The notes below the pieces were generated by a model, which was given only the letters and a program-made list of their open reading frames with translations, made no database searches and had not been told where the DNA came from. The translations under genes were made by a program, and so were the position numbers. From JABHCC01 sp964444375 (lineage in GTDB: Bacteria > Bacteroidota > Bacteroidia > Bacteroidales > UBA12481), in assembly GCA_964444375.1 (NCBI GenBank), contig CAYUGX010000135.1, positions 1 to 12,338 of the forward strand: a stretch of DNA of 12,338 bases, in the 5' to 3' direction. Within the stretch, counting starts at the first letter, position 1, and every line of letters starts with the position of its first letter. Shown here one piece after another: positions 1-7,800 of the stretch.

Positions 1-838
1 CCTCTTCTGCATCAGCTTCCTCAAAAGAGGCATTGGGATCGAGCATCATTTTGACCTCCCGAGTAATCTGATCCATATTATACAGTTTACCCAGGGGCTC
101 CAGTCTGCTAAGAAATACATTTGGAACTGACATGAAAACATGAAAGTGTTTCGAATATGGCAGGTAGTTAGCGAAGAAAAAGATAAGCAGAATGTGTGCC
201 CACCAATTTACTTCATGCCAAGTCCATGCATCTTCAACAGACAGCTGGTCAAACAAAGAACTAAACCAGGAGCTTATTGGGTACCAGCCAGCTAATTCAT
301 GTCCAGTCAAATGCACATGCTGTACATAGAAAGTATTCATTCCCAGTAGGGTCAGCATGAGGAGGAATATGAGTGTAAGCGCAAAGTTCGCATCGTTATG
401 CGATTTATGCTTCATTTCAGTGCCAGCAAAACGCTTGATATTCATGAAAATCCGCCTAAAAATAAAGGCAGCAATAAAAATCAGGATCAGGAGAGCAAAA
501 ATATCTCCAAAACCCATGATGAATTGGTATACTGGTCCAAGAAAACTTAGCACTCGCTCAGTACCGGCTAAACCATCGATCACCATTTCAATGCTTCCAA
601 TAAGGATCACACAAAATCCCCAGAAAACTAGGGCATGCATAAAACCAATTACAGGTTTACGCATGATTTTGGTTTGTCCAATTGCCACCTTCAGGGTGAG
701 GGTGATTCGTTCACCGATGTGCTTGACAGGAAACCCCTTATTTGTCAGCTTGAAACGCTGAATGAGTTTAATAAGGGTATATGAGAAAACCGCCAGGGTA
801 ACCAAGAGTGCACTGGCAAAAAGTATTTGCTTGAGCAT
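1..838 (-). CDS. Membrane-bound (Fe-S) oxidoreductase, NarI-like N-terminal half, probable ETF:menaquinone oxidoreductase (3' end outside window)
   Basis: The frame opens at ATG 836-838 and stays open to the left edge, giving 279 codons of an incomplete gene. An in-frame TAA five codons upstream, with no other start between, fixes this ATG. The visible part is a polytopic membrane domain with hydrophobic segments near residues 4-24, 64-88, 105-128, 152-172 and 213-226. Histidines at 68, 215, 231 and 233, the last three in the segment WWAHILLIFFFANYLPYSKH and just after it, are candidate heme b ligands as in NarI/HdrE-type subunits. An acidic linker (about 266-279) follows, where family members continue into a two-[4Fe-4S] ferredoxin domain and CCG (DUF224) cysteine domains; these would lie outside the window and are not seen. 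From the family and its place 50 bp after etfA, I infer that it takes electrons from reduced ETF to menaquinone. There is no Shine-Dalgarno sequence before the start. A heterodisulfide-reductase-like protein with another donor is the alternative. Confidence 0.82.
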   Translation of the reverse strand, partial: MLKQILFASALLVTLAVFSYTLIKLIQRFKLTNKGFPVKHIGERITLTLKVAIGQTKIMRKPVIGFMHALVFWGFCVILIGSIEMVIDGLAGTERVLSFLGPVYQFIMGFGDIFALLILIFIAAFIFRRIFMNIKRFAGTEMKHKSHNDANFALTLIFLLMLTLLGMNTFYVQHVHLTGHELAGWYPISSWFSSLFDQLSVEDAWTWHEVNWWAHILLIFFFANYLPYSKHFHVFMSVPNVFLSRLEPLGKLYNMDQITREVKMMLDPNASFEEADAEE

Positions 839-888
839 ACTACAATAGTTTTAGTTTACTGGGCCTTGTTGAGGCCACGTAAAGAGTA

Positions 889-1854
889 TTATGCTTTTGC
901 AGCTTTCACTGCCTCCACCAATTCAGGTACAACCTTCAATGCATCACCGATGATACCATAATCAGCTGCTTCAAAAATAGGTGCATCCGGATCAGTATTT
1001 ACCGCCACAATGCATTTCGATGAGCTAACACCTGCCAGGTGTTGAATGGCCCCTGAAATCCCAAAGGCAAAATACAAATTCGGAGCAATTATTTTACCTG
1101 TTTGGCCGGTGTGTTCTGCATGTGGGCGCCAGCCTTCATCAGAGACAGGTCTTGAGCAGGCAGTCGCTGCACCTAAAATTTCAGCTAACTCCTCGATTGA
1201 AGACCAATTCTCACCACTTTTCATTCCTCGTCCACCTGAAATCACTATTTCAGCATCAGTCAATAGTATTTTTCCTGATTGTTTGTTGGTTGACTTCACA
1301 GCTGTTTTTGAGTCAAGCTCAGTATGAGGGTCAAAAGCTTCAATGCTTGCTTCTTTGTTATTTTCAATGACTTCAAACGAATTTTGAGCCAGTGTAAGTA
1401 ATTGCTTTTCGGATTGTATGACCAATTTGGTATTCGCTTTTCCTGAGAACACTTTTTTCTGAACAACAAAGGGCTCAGTTGATTCAGGAAGCATATTAAC
1501 TGCTGTCGCCAGCCCTGCTTTCATACGCATTGATAACCTTGGAGCCAACGCTTTTCCAGTGTTGCTATGTCCCAGAATAACAACCTGAGCCTCCTCTTTA
1601 TCAGCGGCTGCGGTAATGACCTGAGTAAACAACTGATTATCTAAAACAGTAAATTGATCACCCTGAACATTTAGAATTTTATCAGCACCATACTGTGCCA
1701 AATTCTTAAGCTCTGAATCAGCAACGGTGCCGATTGATAATGCAACAACGTTTGTACCGAGAATTTCACCTAGCTTTGAAGCATAGGAAACCAATTCGAA
1801 ACTGGATTTCTTAAATCCACCATCCCAGTTTTCTGTATATACGAGTACGGACAT
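889..1854 (-). CDS. etfA: Electron transfer flavoprotein, alpha subunit
   Basis: This 321-residue protein has the usual EtfA length. It is the large subunit of the soluble ETF heterodimer, which carries electrons from acyl-CoA and related dehydrogenases to a membrane quinone reductase. The N-terminal domain (about 1-165) has the alpha/beta ETF fold pattern. The C-terminal FAD domain (about 200-321) shows the family signatures: GGRG at 207-210, CSR at 233-235, HTGQTGK at 248-254, GISGAIQH at 265-272, NTDPDAPIF at 286-294 and ADYGIIGD at 297-304. These are the residues that hold the FAD in known ETFs. The gene follows etfB after 22 bp, so co-transcription and coupled synthesis are likely. A purine-rich AAGGAAAG precedes the ATG. 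The membrane oxidoreductase gene starts 50 bp downstream. The spacer between them (839-888) holds only a 5-bp GC-rich hairpin and no terminator. Confidence 0.96.
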   Translation of the reverse strand: MSVLVYTENWDGGFKKSSFELVSYASKLGEILGTNVVALSIGTVADSELKNLAQYGADKILNVQGDQFTVLDNQLFTQVITAAADKEEAQVVILGHSNTGKALAPRLSMRMKAGLATAVNMLPESTEPFVVQKKVFSGKANTKLVIQSEKQLLTLAQNSFEVIENNKEASIEAFDPHTELDSKTAVKSTNKQSGKILLTDAEIVISGGRGMKSGENWSSIEELAEILGAATACSRPVSDEGWRPHAEHTGQTGKIIAPNLYFAFGISGAIQHLAGVSSSKCIVAVNTDPDAPIFEAADYGIIGDALKVVPELVEAVKAAKA

Positions 1855-1862
1855 ATCAGTTT

Positions 1863-1870
1863 CTTTCCTT
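1863..1870 (-). promoter_or_regulatory. Shine-Dalgarno-like site of etfA
   Basis: The minus strand reads AAGGAAAG here, 8 nt before the etfA ATG. It stands out because etfB, rpoC, the DUF3467 gene and the membrane oxidoreductase gene have no such sequence; only cstA has a similar one. It supports the chosen start of etfA. Use as a ribosome binding site is inferred. Confidence 0.45.
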
Positions 1871-1876
1871 TACAAT

Positions 1877-2626
1877 TTATAATACTTTTGCTTCATTCTG
1901 CAACAGATCAACCAATTCACTCACTTGCTCAGGGTCAAGCATTTTACAGGCAGGTTTTGCTTGAGGCAATTCAAAGCTCTGCATTTGAGTCAGATCATCG
2001 CTTGAAATGGGCTCTACTACTTTTAATGGCTTTTTTCGAGCCATCATAATTCCACGCATAGCAGGTATGCGAGCTTCCTTGGCAATTCCTTTCTGTACAA
2101 CAGCGACGAAAGGAGCAGGAATCACAATCTCTTCATTCCCACCATCAATATCTCTCGATAAAACCAATTCATCTCCGCTAAACTGCATTCCTGAGACTGC
2201 AGATGCTGAAGGCAAATCAAGAAGCTCTGCAAGCATTCCACCAACAGCTGCACCATTATAATCACTGCTCTCAATTCCACATAGAATGATATCGAATGGT
2301 TCTGATTTTATCATTTCAGCCAATTGAACAGCTACAAATGCAGCATCTTTAGGGTCAGCATTGACTCGAATGGCATCATCCGCTCCAATAGCCAGGGCCT
2401 TCCGCATTGTTGGTTCAGCTCCTGATAATCCAACGGTGGCCACCGTTACTTTACTTATCGGATTTCCGGCATCTTCTTTAAGTTCCAACGCCCTTGTTAA
2501 TGCCAGTTCATCCCATGGATTAATCACCCATTGAACACCATTTGTGTCGAACTGGGTATTGTTCTCAGTGAACCTGACTTTGGTCGTCGTATCAGGTACA
2601 TTACCCAAACAAACCAATAACTTCAT
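1877..2626 (-). CDS. etfB: Electron transfer flavoprotein, beta subunit
   Basis: This 249-residue protein matches the usual EtfB length. It is the small ETF subunit, which binds AMP or another adenine nucleotide and docks to partner dehydrogenases. Family features visible are VPDTTTK at 10-16 near the N-terminus, NPWDELALTRALEL at 36-49, RKALAIGADDAIRV at 75-88, and a C-terminal docking signature with RIPAMRGIMMARKKPLKVV at 186-204. The nucleotide loop reads CGIESSDYNGAAVGG at 116-130. This differs from the G-(R/K)-Q-A-x-D form of well-studied ETFs but resembles what I recall of Bacteroidota EtfB. The loop lacks the D-G-D-T-A-Q pattern linked to NADH-binding, electron-bifurcating ETFs, so a simple electron carrier is more likely. 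The gene is first in the etfB-etfA-oxidoreductase cluster and has a promoter candidate about 50 bp upstream. No Shine-Dalgarno sequence is visible. Confidence 0.95.
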   Translation of the reverse strand: MKLLVCLGNVPDTTTKVRFTENNTQFDTNGVQWVINPWDELALTRALELKEDAGNPISKVTVATVGLSGAEPTMRKALAIGADDAIRVNADPKDAAFVAVQLAEMIKSEPFDIILCGIESSDYNGAAVGGMLAELLDLPSASAVSGMQFSGDELVLSRDIDGGNEEIVIPAPFVAVVQKGIAKEARIPAMRGIMMARKKPLKVVEPISSDDLTQMQSFELPQAKPACKMLDPEQVSELVDLLQNEAKVL

Positions 2627-2672
2627 AGTGCTATTATTTTGATAACTAAATATATTCCTTTGAAAAGCGTGA

Positions 2673-2680
2673 CAAATATA
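2673..2680 (-). promoter_or_regulatory. Candidate -7 promoter element of the etfBA operon
   Basis: The minus strand reads TATATTTG, an exact match to the TAnnTTTG -7 consensus used by the primary sigma factor of Bacteroidota. Transcription would start near 2666 and leave a leader of about 40 nt before etfB. The -33 TTTG partner is not at the normal distance: the nearest one lies 28 nt upstream, against about 19-21 expected. The element overlaps the end of the T-rich tract of the terminator candidate after cstA. An 8-base match in an AT-rich gap may arise by chance, so this is a suggestion. Confidence 0.45.
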
Positions 2681-2729
2681 AAAAAATAATGGTAGTCATG
2701 GCAGCGAGCAAATTTAGTATAGAACCATT
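2680..2729 (-). terminator. Weak intrinsic terminator candidate after cstA
   Basis: On the minus strand, AATGGT directly after the cstA stop can pair with ACCATT (2688-2693), and a run of seven T follows at 2686-2680. The stem has only 6 bp and the loop is about 30 nt, so folding is doubtful. Partial read-through from cstA into etfB is possible. Confidence 0.28.
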
Positions 2730-4439
2730 CTAAGCCCGTTGCAAAACGAGCCGTCTAAAGCCCTCAATTACAATCCAGATGACTATGATCAAAACGATGA
2801 TATTGACTATGCTTAAAAGAATGTTTTGTTCTTGAATAAACTGAATTTGATTGAGAACCGTGGCCCAAATCGTTACAATGGTCATGAAAATAGCGGGTAA
2901 ACCACTTACCAACCATTTAAGACCACCCTTAGTCTTTAAATATATACTGATAATTATTAATGCCAGAGCTGCAAGTGTTTGGTTCACTGCCCCAAACAGT
3001 GGCCATAGCTCCAGCGCTCCCTTCCCGTCAGCTCCAGTTGCAAAAGCGAGGAATGCAGCACTCAAAATGGCAATCGAAGTGGTAAAATACATATTCTGGA
3101 AAATGGGTTTACGGGTTCCTGTAAATATTTCACCAATTACATAGCGTTGAATCCGTGTCGCTGTGTCCAATGTTGTTCCGGCAAAACTGGCTACAAATAC
3201 CCCCATGACAACCACAGCCACCTCAATTGGAACACCGATGACACCTATCATATTAGCAGAACCTTCTACAAAAGCGCCAACCTTTTTACCCAAGCCACCA
3301 GCTTCGGCCCATGAAGAATAGTGTTCAGACCAGGCTTCCACTCCGAAAAGCCGTAATCCTTCACCTGAATCATGACCAAGACCGATACCAGCACCCACAG
3401 CAATCAATACAAGAATAGCCAGGGCACCTTCAGTTAGCATACTGCCATAACCAACAAAAAGACTGTCTTTTTCAGATCGAATCTGCTTAGCAGTTGTTCC
3501 GGACGAGACCAATGAATGAAAACCGGATATCGCACCACAGGCAATGGTTATAAATAAGAATGGGATCAGTGGTGGTGCTCCTTTTGGATTAGCGTTTACG
3601 GCAGGAGCAACCATCTCTAAATCCCCGAGGATACCTGATACGAGAATACCTAACACAATTATTGTCATTGCAATAACCAATTGGTATGCATTGATATAAT
3701 CGCGGGGCTGTAATAACGTTGTGACAGGTAAAACCGAAGCAATAAACGCGTAAATAAGCAATAAGATGGTCCAAATACCTGTTGAAGGTATTCCAAACAA
3801 ATCAGGCATGTTAAATGGTACGTACCGTCCCAATACAACAGTCAAATACATCACCACGACGGCAATAATCGTGCTCAGCGTAAGGTTAATTTTCCCTCTT
3901 TGGATAAATCGCCCTAGAATGATTGCTATGGGTATTTGAAACCATACCGGAATGACTGAACTTGGAAAGAGCTTGAATATGCTTGCGATAACCAAACCAA
4001 ATACTGAAATGACAATCCATAATTCTAAGAACACGACCAGGAAAAATAAAAACCGTGTTCTCGAATTGACATACTTAGCGGTATAATCCGAAATTGATTT
4101 ACCCTGGTTTCGCAATGATATGACAAGAGAACCAAAATCATGAACTGCCCCCATGACCATACTTCCCAGAAAAACCCATAGAATTGCAGGTACCCAGCCC
4201 CATATGATTGCAATAGCCGGTCCAACAATCGGTCCAGTTCCCGCAATGGAGGTAAAATGGTGACCAAAAATTACCTGCTTTTTGGTGGGTACATAATCCC
4301 GATTATCTTGAAACTCCACAGCCGGGGTTACATGCTCATCGCTTATGCGAAAAATCTTGCGGGCCAAAAATTTACCATACAAATGGTACATACCCAAATA
4401 ACCCAGAAATAACAAAACCAATAAACCGGTAACCAGCAT
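2730..4439 (-). CDS. cstA: CstA-family carbon starvation protein, probable pyruvate/peptide-type membrane transporter
   Basis: This 569-residue inner-membrane protein has roughly 14 hydrophobic segments and is clearly of the CstA family. Conserved blocks are GHHFTSIAGTGPIVGPAIA at 59-77, GAVHDF at 97-102, QPRDYINAY at 244-252, CGAISGFHSLVSSGTTAKQI at 301-320, AGTTLDTATRIQRYV at 420-434 and WPLFGAVNQTLAALAL at 479-494. Enterobacterial relatives (CstA and BtsT/YjiY, about 700 residues) have been linked to pyruvate uptake and, for CstA, to peptide use in starvation. This form is shorter and its substrate here is not known. The ATG at 4437-4439 has AAAGGAA 4 nt upstream and starts a membrane segment at once, as family members do. 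The gene lies between a strong terminator upstream and the etf cluster downstream, so it is probably its own unit. No CRP-type operator or two-component sensor gene is seen beside it. Confidence 0.93.
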   Translation of the reverse strand: MLVTGLLVLLFLGYLGMYHLYGKFLARKIFRISDEHVTPAVEFQDNRDYVPTKKQVIFGHHFTSIAGTGPIVGPAIAIIWGWVPAILWVFLGSMVMGAVHDFGSLVISLRNQGKSISDYTAKYVNSRTRFLFFLVVFLELWIVISVFGLVIASIFKLFPSSVIPVWFQIPIAIILGRFIQRGKINLTLSTIIAVVVMYLTVVLGRYVPFNMPDLFGIPSTGIWTILLLIYAFIASVLPVTTLLQPRDYINAYQLVIAMTIIVLGILVSGILGDLEMVAPAVNANPKGAPPLIPFLFITIACGAISGFHSLVSSGTTAKQIRSEKDSLFVGYGSMLTEGALAILVLIAVGAGIGLGHDSGEGLRLFGVEAWSEHYSSWAEAGGLGKKVGAFVEGSANMIGVIGVPIEVAVVVMGVFVASFAGTTLDTATRIQRYVIGEIFTGTRKPIFQNMYFTTSIAILSAAFLAFATGADGKGALELWPLFGAVNQTLAALALIIISIYLKTKGGLKWLVSGLPAIFMTIVTIWATVLNQIQFIQEQNILLSIVNIIVLIIVIWIVIEGFRRLVLQRA

Positions 4440-4443
4440 AGTG

Positions 4444-4450
4444 TTCCTTT
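4444..4450 (-). promoter_or_regulatory. Shine-Dalgarno-like site of cstA
   Basis: The minus strand reads AAAGGAA, 4 nt before the cstA ATG. It supports that start and is one of only two recognisable Shine-Dalgarno-like sites in the window. Its function is inferred from position. Confidence 0.5.
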
Positions 4451-4463
4451 TAAGATGAGGCTA

Positions 4464-4470
4464 CAAAATA
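4464..4470 (-). promoter_or_regulatory. Poor -7 promoter candidate for cstA
   Basis: The strong terminator upstream means cstA needs its own promoter within about 46 bp, or one that overlaps the terminator. The best minus-strand candidate is TATTTTG, one base shorter than TAnnTTTG, which would give a leader of only about 18 nt. No TTTG lies at the proper -33 distance. An alternative sigma factor or an activator could explain the weak match. Confidence 0.2.
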
Positions 4471-4485
4471 CATATTGCCCCCGGT

Positions 4486-4519
4486 AAAAAAAAGAGGCTG
4501 TCAAATTTTGACAGCCTCT
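4486..4519 (-). terminator. Strong intrinsic terminator of the rpoB-rpoC-DUF3467 operon
   Basis: A nearly perfect inverted repeat spans 4493-4519: AGAGGCTGTCAAA and its complement around one central base, 13 bp per arm. On the minus strand it is followed by eight T (4493-4486). It begins 9 nt after the DUF3467 stop codon. The plus-strand side has no T run, so it acts in one direction and does not serve convergent genes. It separates the polymerase operon from cstA. Confidence 0.92.
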
Positions 4520-4528
4520 CTAATTCAT

Positions 4529-4852
4529 TTATGCTTCGGCAGTTGGACCGCCAAAATTCATTGGTATTACCGGACCTCCAGGTTTATCAGTATGCCTGAT
4601 AGGACCATGCATAGATTCATATTTCTTTACATTATCCTGCAAGGCCAGCAGCAAGCGTTTTGCATGCTCGGGGGTGAGTACAACTCGGCTTTTGACTTTT
4701 GCCTTGGGCACCCCTGGCATAATTCTTACAAAATCGAGCACAAATTCCGAGCTCGAATGTGTGATTATAGCCAAATTTGAATATACCCCTTGGGCGACGT
4801 CTTCTGGCAATTCAATATTAAGCTGATTGCCTTTTTTCTGATTCTCTGCCAT
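4529..4852 (-). CDS. DUF3467 family protein, function unknown, last gene of the rpoBC operon
   Basis: This small cytoplasmic protein of 107 residues has no signal peptide or membrane segment. The core (about 9-80) matches the DUF3467 pattern: LNIELPEDVAQGVYSNLAII at 11-30, SSEFVLDFVRIMPG at 34-47, then KAKVKSRVVLTPEHAKRLL at 50-68 and a helical stretch to about residue 80. That suggests beta strands followed by an amphipathic helix. The tail (about 82-107) is rich in Pro and Gly. No catalytic residues or metal-binding cysteines are visible; there is no cysteine at all. It starts 17 bp after the rpoC stop, with no Shine-Dalgarno sequence and no terminator between, so it is made with RNA polymerase. 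The same gene order occurs widely in Bacteroidota, to my knowledge. A role in transcription is suggested only by this position. Confidence 0.88.
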   Translation of the reverse strand: MAENQKKGNQLNIELPEDVAQGVYSNLAIITHSSSEFVLDFVRIMPGVPKAKVKSRVVLTPEHAKRLLLALQDNVKKYESMHGPIRHTDKPGGPVIPMNFGGPTAEA

Positions 4853-4869
4853 ACGAACTATACGCTTTA

Positions 4870-7800
4870 TTATTCTGTGTCTTTAGCTTGCATAAGAGCT
4901 TGATATTCCTCCATTGATCCTACGATAATTCGGTCAAATACCCGATTTCCAGTACCTGCAGGAATTTGATGACCCACAATTACATTTTCTTTCAGACCAT
5001 CCAAATCATCAACTTTACCCAAAATAGCTGCTTCATTCAACACTTTGGTTGTCTCCTGGAAGGAGGCAGCTGATAACCAACTATTGGTTTGGAGGGCAGC
5101 TTTGGTAATTCCCTGCAAAATCTGATTTGAAGTTGCGGGTAATGCATCTCTCGCTTCAACTGGTTTCAGGTCTTTGCGCTTCAGCATCGAGTTCTCATCT
5201 CTAAGCTTACGCATTGTAACCATCTGGCCAGCTCGAAGTGTCTGTGAATCACCGCCTTCAATGATGACTTTCTTTCCGTAAATAGAATCATTCTCTTCCA
5301 TTACATCCTGTTTGTCAACTACTTGTTTCTCCAAGAATTTGGTGTCACCCGGATCTTCGATAACCACTTTACGCATCATCTGGCGTACGATTACCTCAAA
5401 ATGCTTGTCGTTAATTTTAACACCCTGCATCCGGTAAACTTCTTGCACCTCGTTTACAATATACTCTTGTACAGCGGTTGGGCCTTTTATAGCCAGAATA
5501 TCAGCTGGTGTAATAGCACCATCCGATAGGGGAGTCCCAGCCCTTACATAATCATTTGGCTGCACCAGGATCTGTTTTGACAGCGATACTAGGTATTTTT
5601 TAACTTCACCCGTTTTGGAGGTAATAACAATCTCGCGATTTCCTCGCTTTATTTTACCATATGATATTGTTCCATCAATCTCAGCTACAACAGCTGGATT
5701 AGATGGGTTACGCGCTTCAAAGAGTTCGGTTACCCTTGGCAGACCACCGGTGATATCACCTGCTTTACTAACTGACCTGGGTATTTTAGCAATAATCTGA
5801 CCCGCCTTTACGGCTTCTCCTTCATTGACAGAAATATGAGAACCTACAGGTAAGTTGTAGATCTTCAAAGGTTCTTTCTTCTTATCAACAATCTTTATTT
5901 CAGGGTTCTTGGTTTTATCTTTAGTTTCAGTAATAACTTTTTCCCTGAATCCGGTTTGCTCATCAGATTCCTCTCGATAGGTAATTCCTTCAATTACTGA
6001 TTCAAAATTAACATGTCCTGAAGCTTCTGAAACGATAACCGCATTAAACGGATCCCAGTCACAAATCAAGTCACCTGGTTCAACCCGGTCACCATCTTGT
6101 TTAAACATTTTGGCACCGTATGGAATTGCATGAGTTGATAAGCCAATACCCGTATTTTCATCGACAACACGTAATTCAGCCAAGCGACCGATTACCACAT
6201 CAATGTCCACACCTTCGTTATTAAACTTAACTGTTCTCAGTTCATCAATTTCAAGCACACCTTTATATCGTGCTGAGATACTTGATTCAGCGGCAATGTT
6301 ACCCGCAGTACCACCCACGTGGAATGTTCTCAATGTCAACTGAGTACCAGGCTCACCAATGGACTGGGCTGCAATGACACCCACAGAATCACCACTTTGG
6401 GCCATTCTTCCAGTAGCCAGGCTTCGACCATAGCATTTGGCACAAGCTCCGCGCTTCGATTCACAAGTTAAAACCGATCTGATTTCAACTTGCTCAATTG
6501 GGGACTCATCAATAAAACGTGCAGTGATTTCATTGATTTCTTCTCCGGCTCCCAGTATAAGATCACCAGTTAAGGGATGGTAAATATCATTCAAAGCTGT
6601 TCGGCCTAAAATCCGGTCGAACAATGATTCAACGACCTCTTCATTATTCTTCAAGGCTGTAGCAACTAGTCCCCGCAAGGTTCCACAGTCGTTCTCTGAA
6701 ACAACCACATCTTGTGCCACGTCAACGAGACGTCGAGTAAGATATCCCGCATCTGCGGTTTTCAGAGCCGTATCTGCCAGACCTTTACGCGCACCGTGAG
6801 TGGAAATAAAGTACTCCAGTACCGACAGTCCTTCTTTAAAGTTTGATAGGATTGGGTTTTCAATAATTTCTGATCCACTTGATCCGGATTTTTGAGGTTT
6901 CGCCATCAGTCCCCTCATTCCGCATAACTGACGAATCTGTTCTTTTGATCCCCGGGCTCCTGAATCAAGCATCATGTAGACTGAATTGAACCCCTGATTA
7001 TCAGAACTCAACTGATTCATCACAGTTTGAGTCAATCGGGCATTCGTATGAGTCCAAACATCAATAATCTGATTGTATCTTTCATTGTTGGTGATGAATC
7101 CCATATTGTAGTTATTCAACACATCTTCAACTTGATCGTATCCGCCTTCAATCATCGGATCTTTCTGATCAGGTATAATTACATCGTCTAGATTGAATGA
7201 CAGACCTCCTGTAAAGGCTGTCATAAAACCTATGTTCTTTATATCATCCAGAAACTTAGCAGTTGCCGCAGTACCGCATTTCTTCAGTACGGTACCAATG
7301 ATATCCCGAAGAGCTTTTTTGGTCAATAAGGTATTTAAGAACCCAACATCATTTGGTACTACTTCATTAAATAGAACCCGACCTACAGTCGTTTCAATGA
7401 TACGATTAACTGGTTTACCATCAACTACATCATCAACCTTCACCTTGATCACAGCATGCAGATCAAGTGCCTTTTCGTTGTAGGCAATAATCACTTCTTC
7501 AGGCGAGTAAAATACTAGACCTTCACCTTTTACATGAATCGTATCTGTTCCTTTTCTGGCTTTCGTAACATAATATAAGCCCAATACCATATCTTGAGAT
7601 GGCACTGTAATTGGAGCACCGTTGGCTGGATTCAAAATATTATGAGAAGCCAGCATAAGCATTTGTGCTTCTAGCACAGCTGCATTTCCGAGTGGTAAAT
7701 GGACCGCCATTTGGTCGCCATCAAAGTCAGCGTTAAATGCAGTACAAACAAGCGGATGAAGTTGAATGGCTTTACCTTCAATCAATTTGGGTTGAAATGC

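Noticed and set aside
357..761. Plus-strand open frame of 134 codons.
   Set aside because: It lies fully inside the membrane oxidoreductase gene on the opposite strand. Its product is Arg/Lys/Ile-rich low-quality sequence with no domain and no promoter or leader.
862..876. Short hairpin GGCCT/AGGCC with a 5-nt loop between etfA and the membrane oxidoreductase gene.
   Set aside because: Only 5 bp and no T tract on either strand; a 50-bp gap between functionally linked genes does not suggest termination.
4493..4519. The long inverted repeat as a transcription-factor operator, attachment site or mobile-element end.
   Set aside because: The eight T on the minus strand right after it and its place 9 nt past the operon's last stop codon fit an intrinsic terminator. 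No direct repeats or transposase remains are seen.
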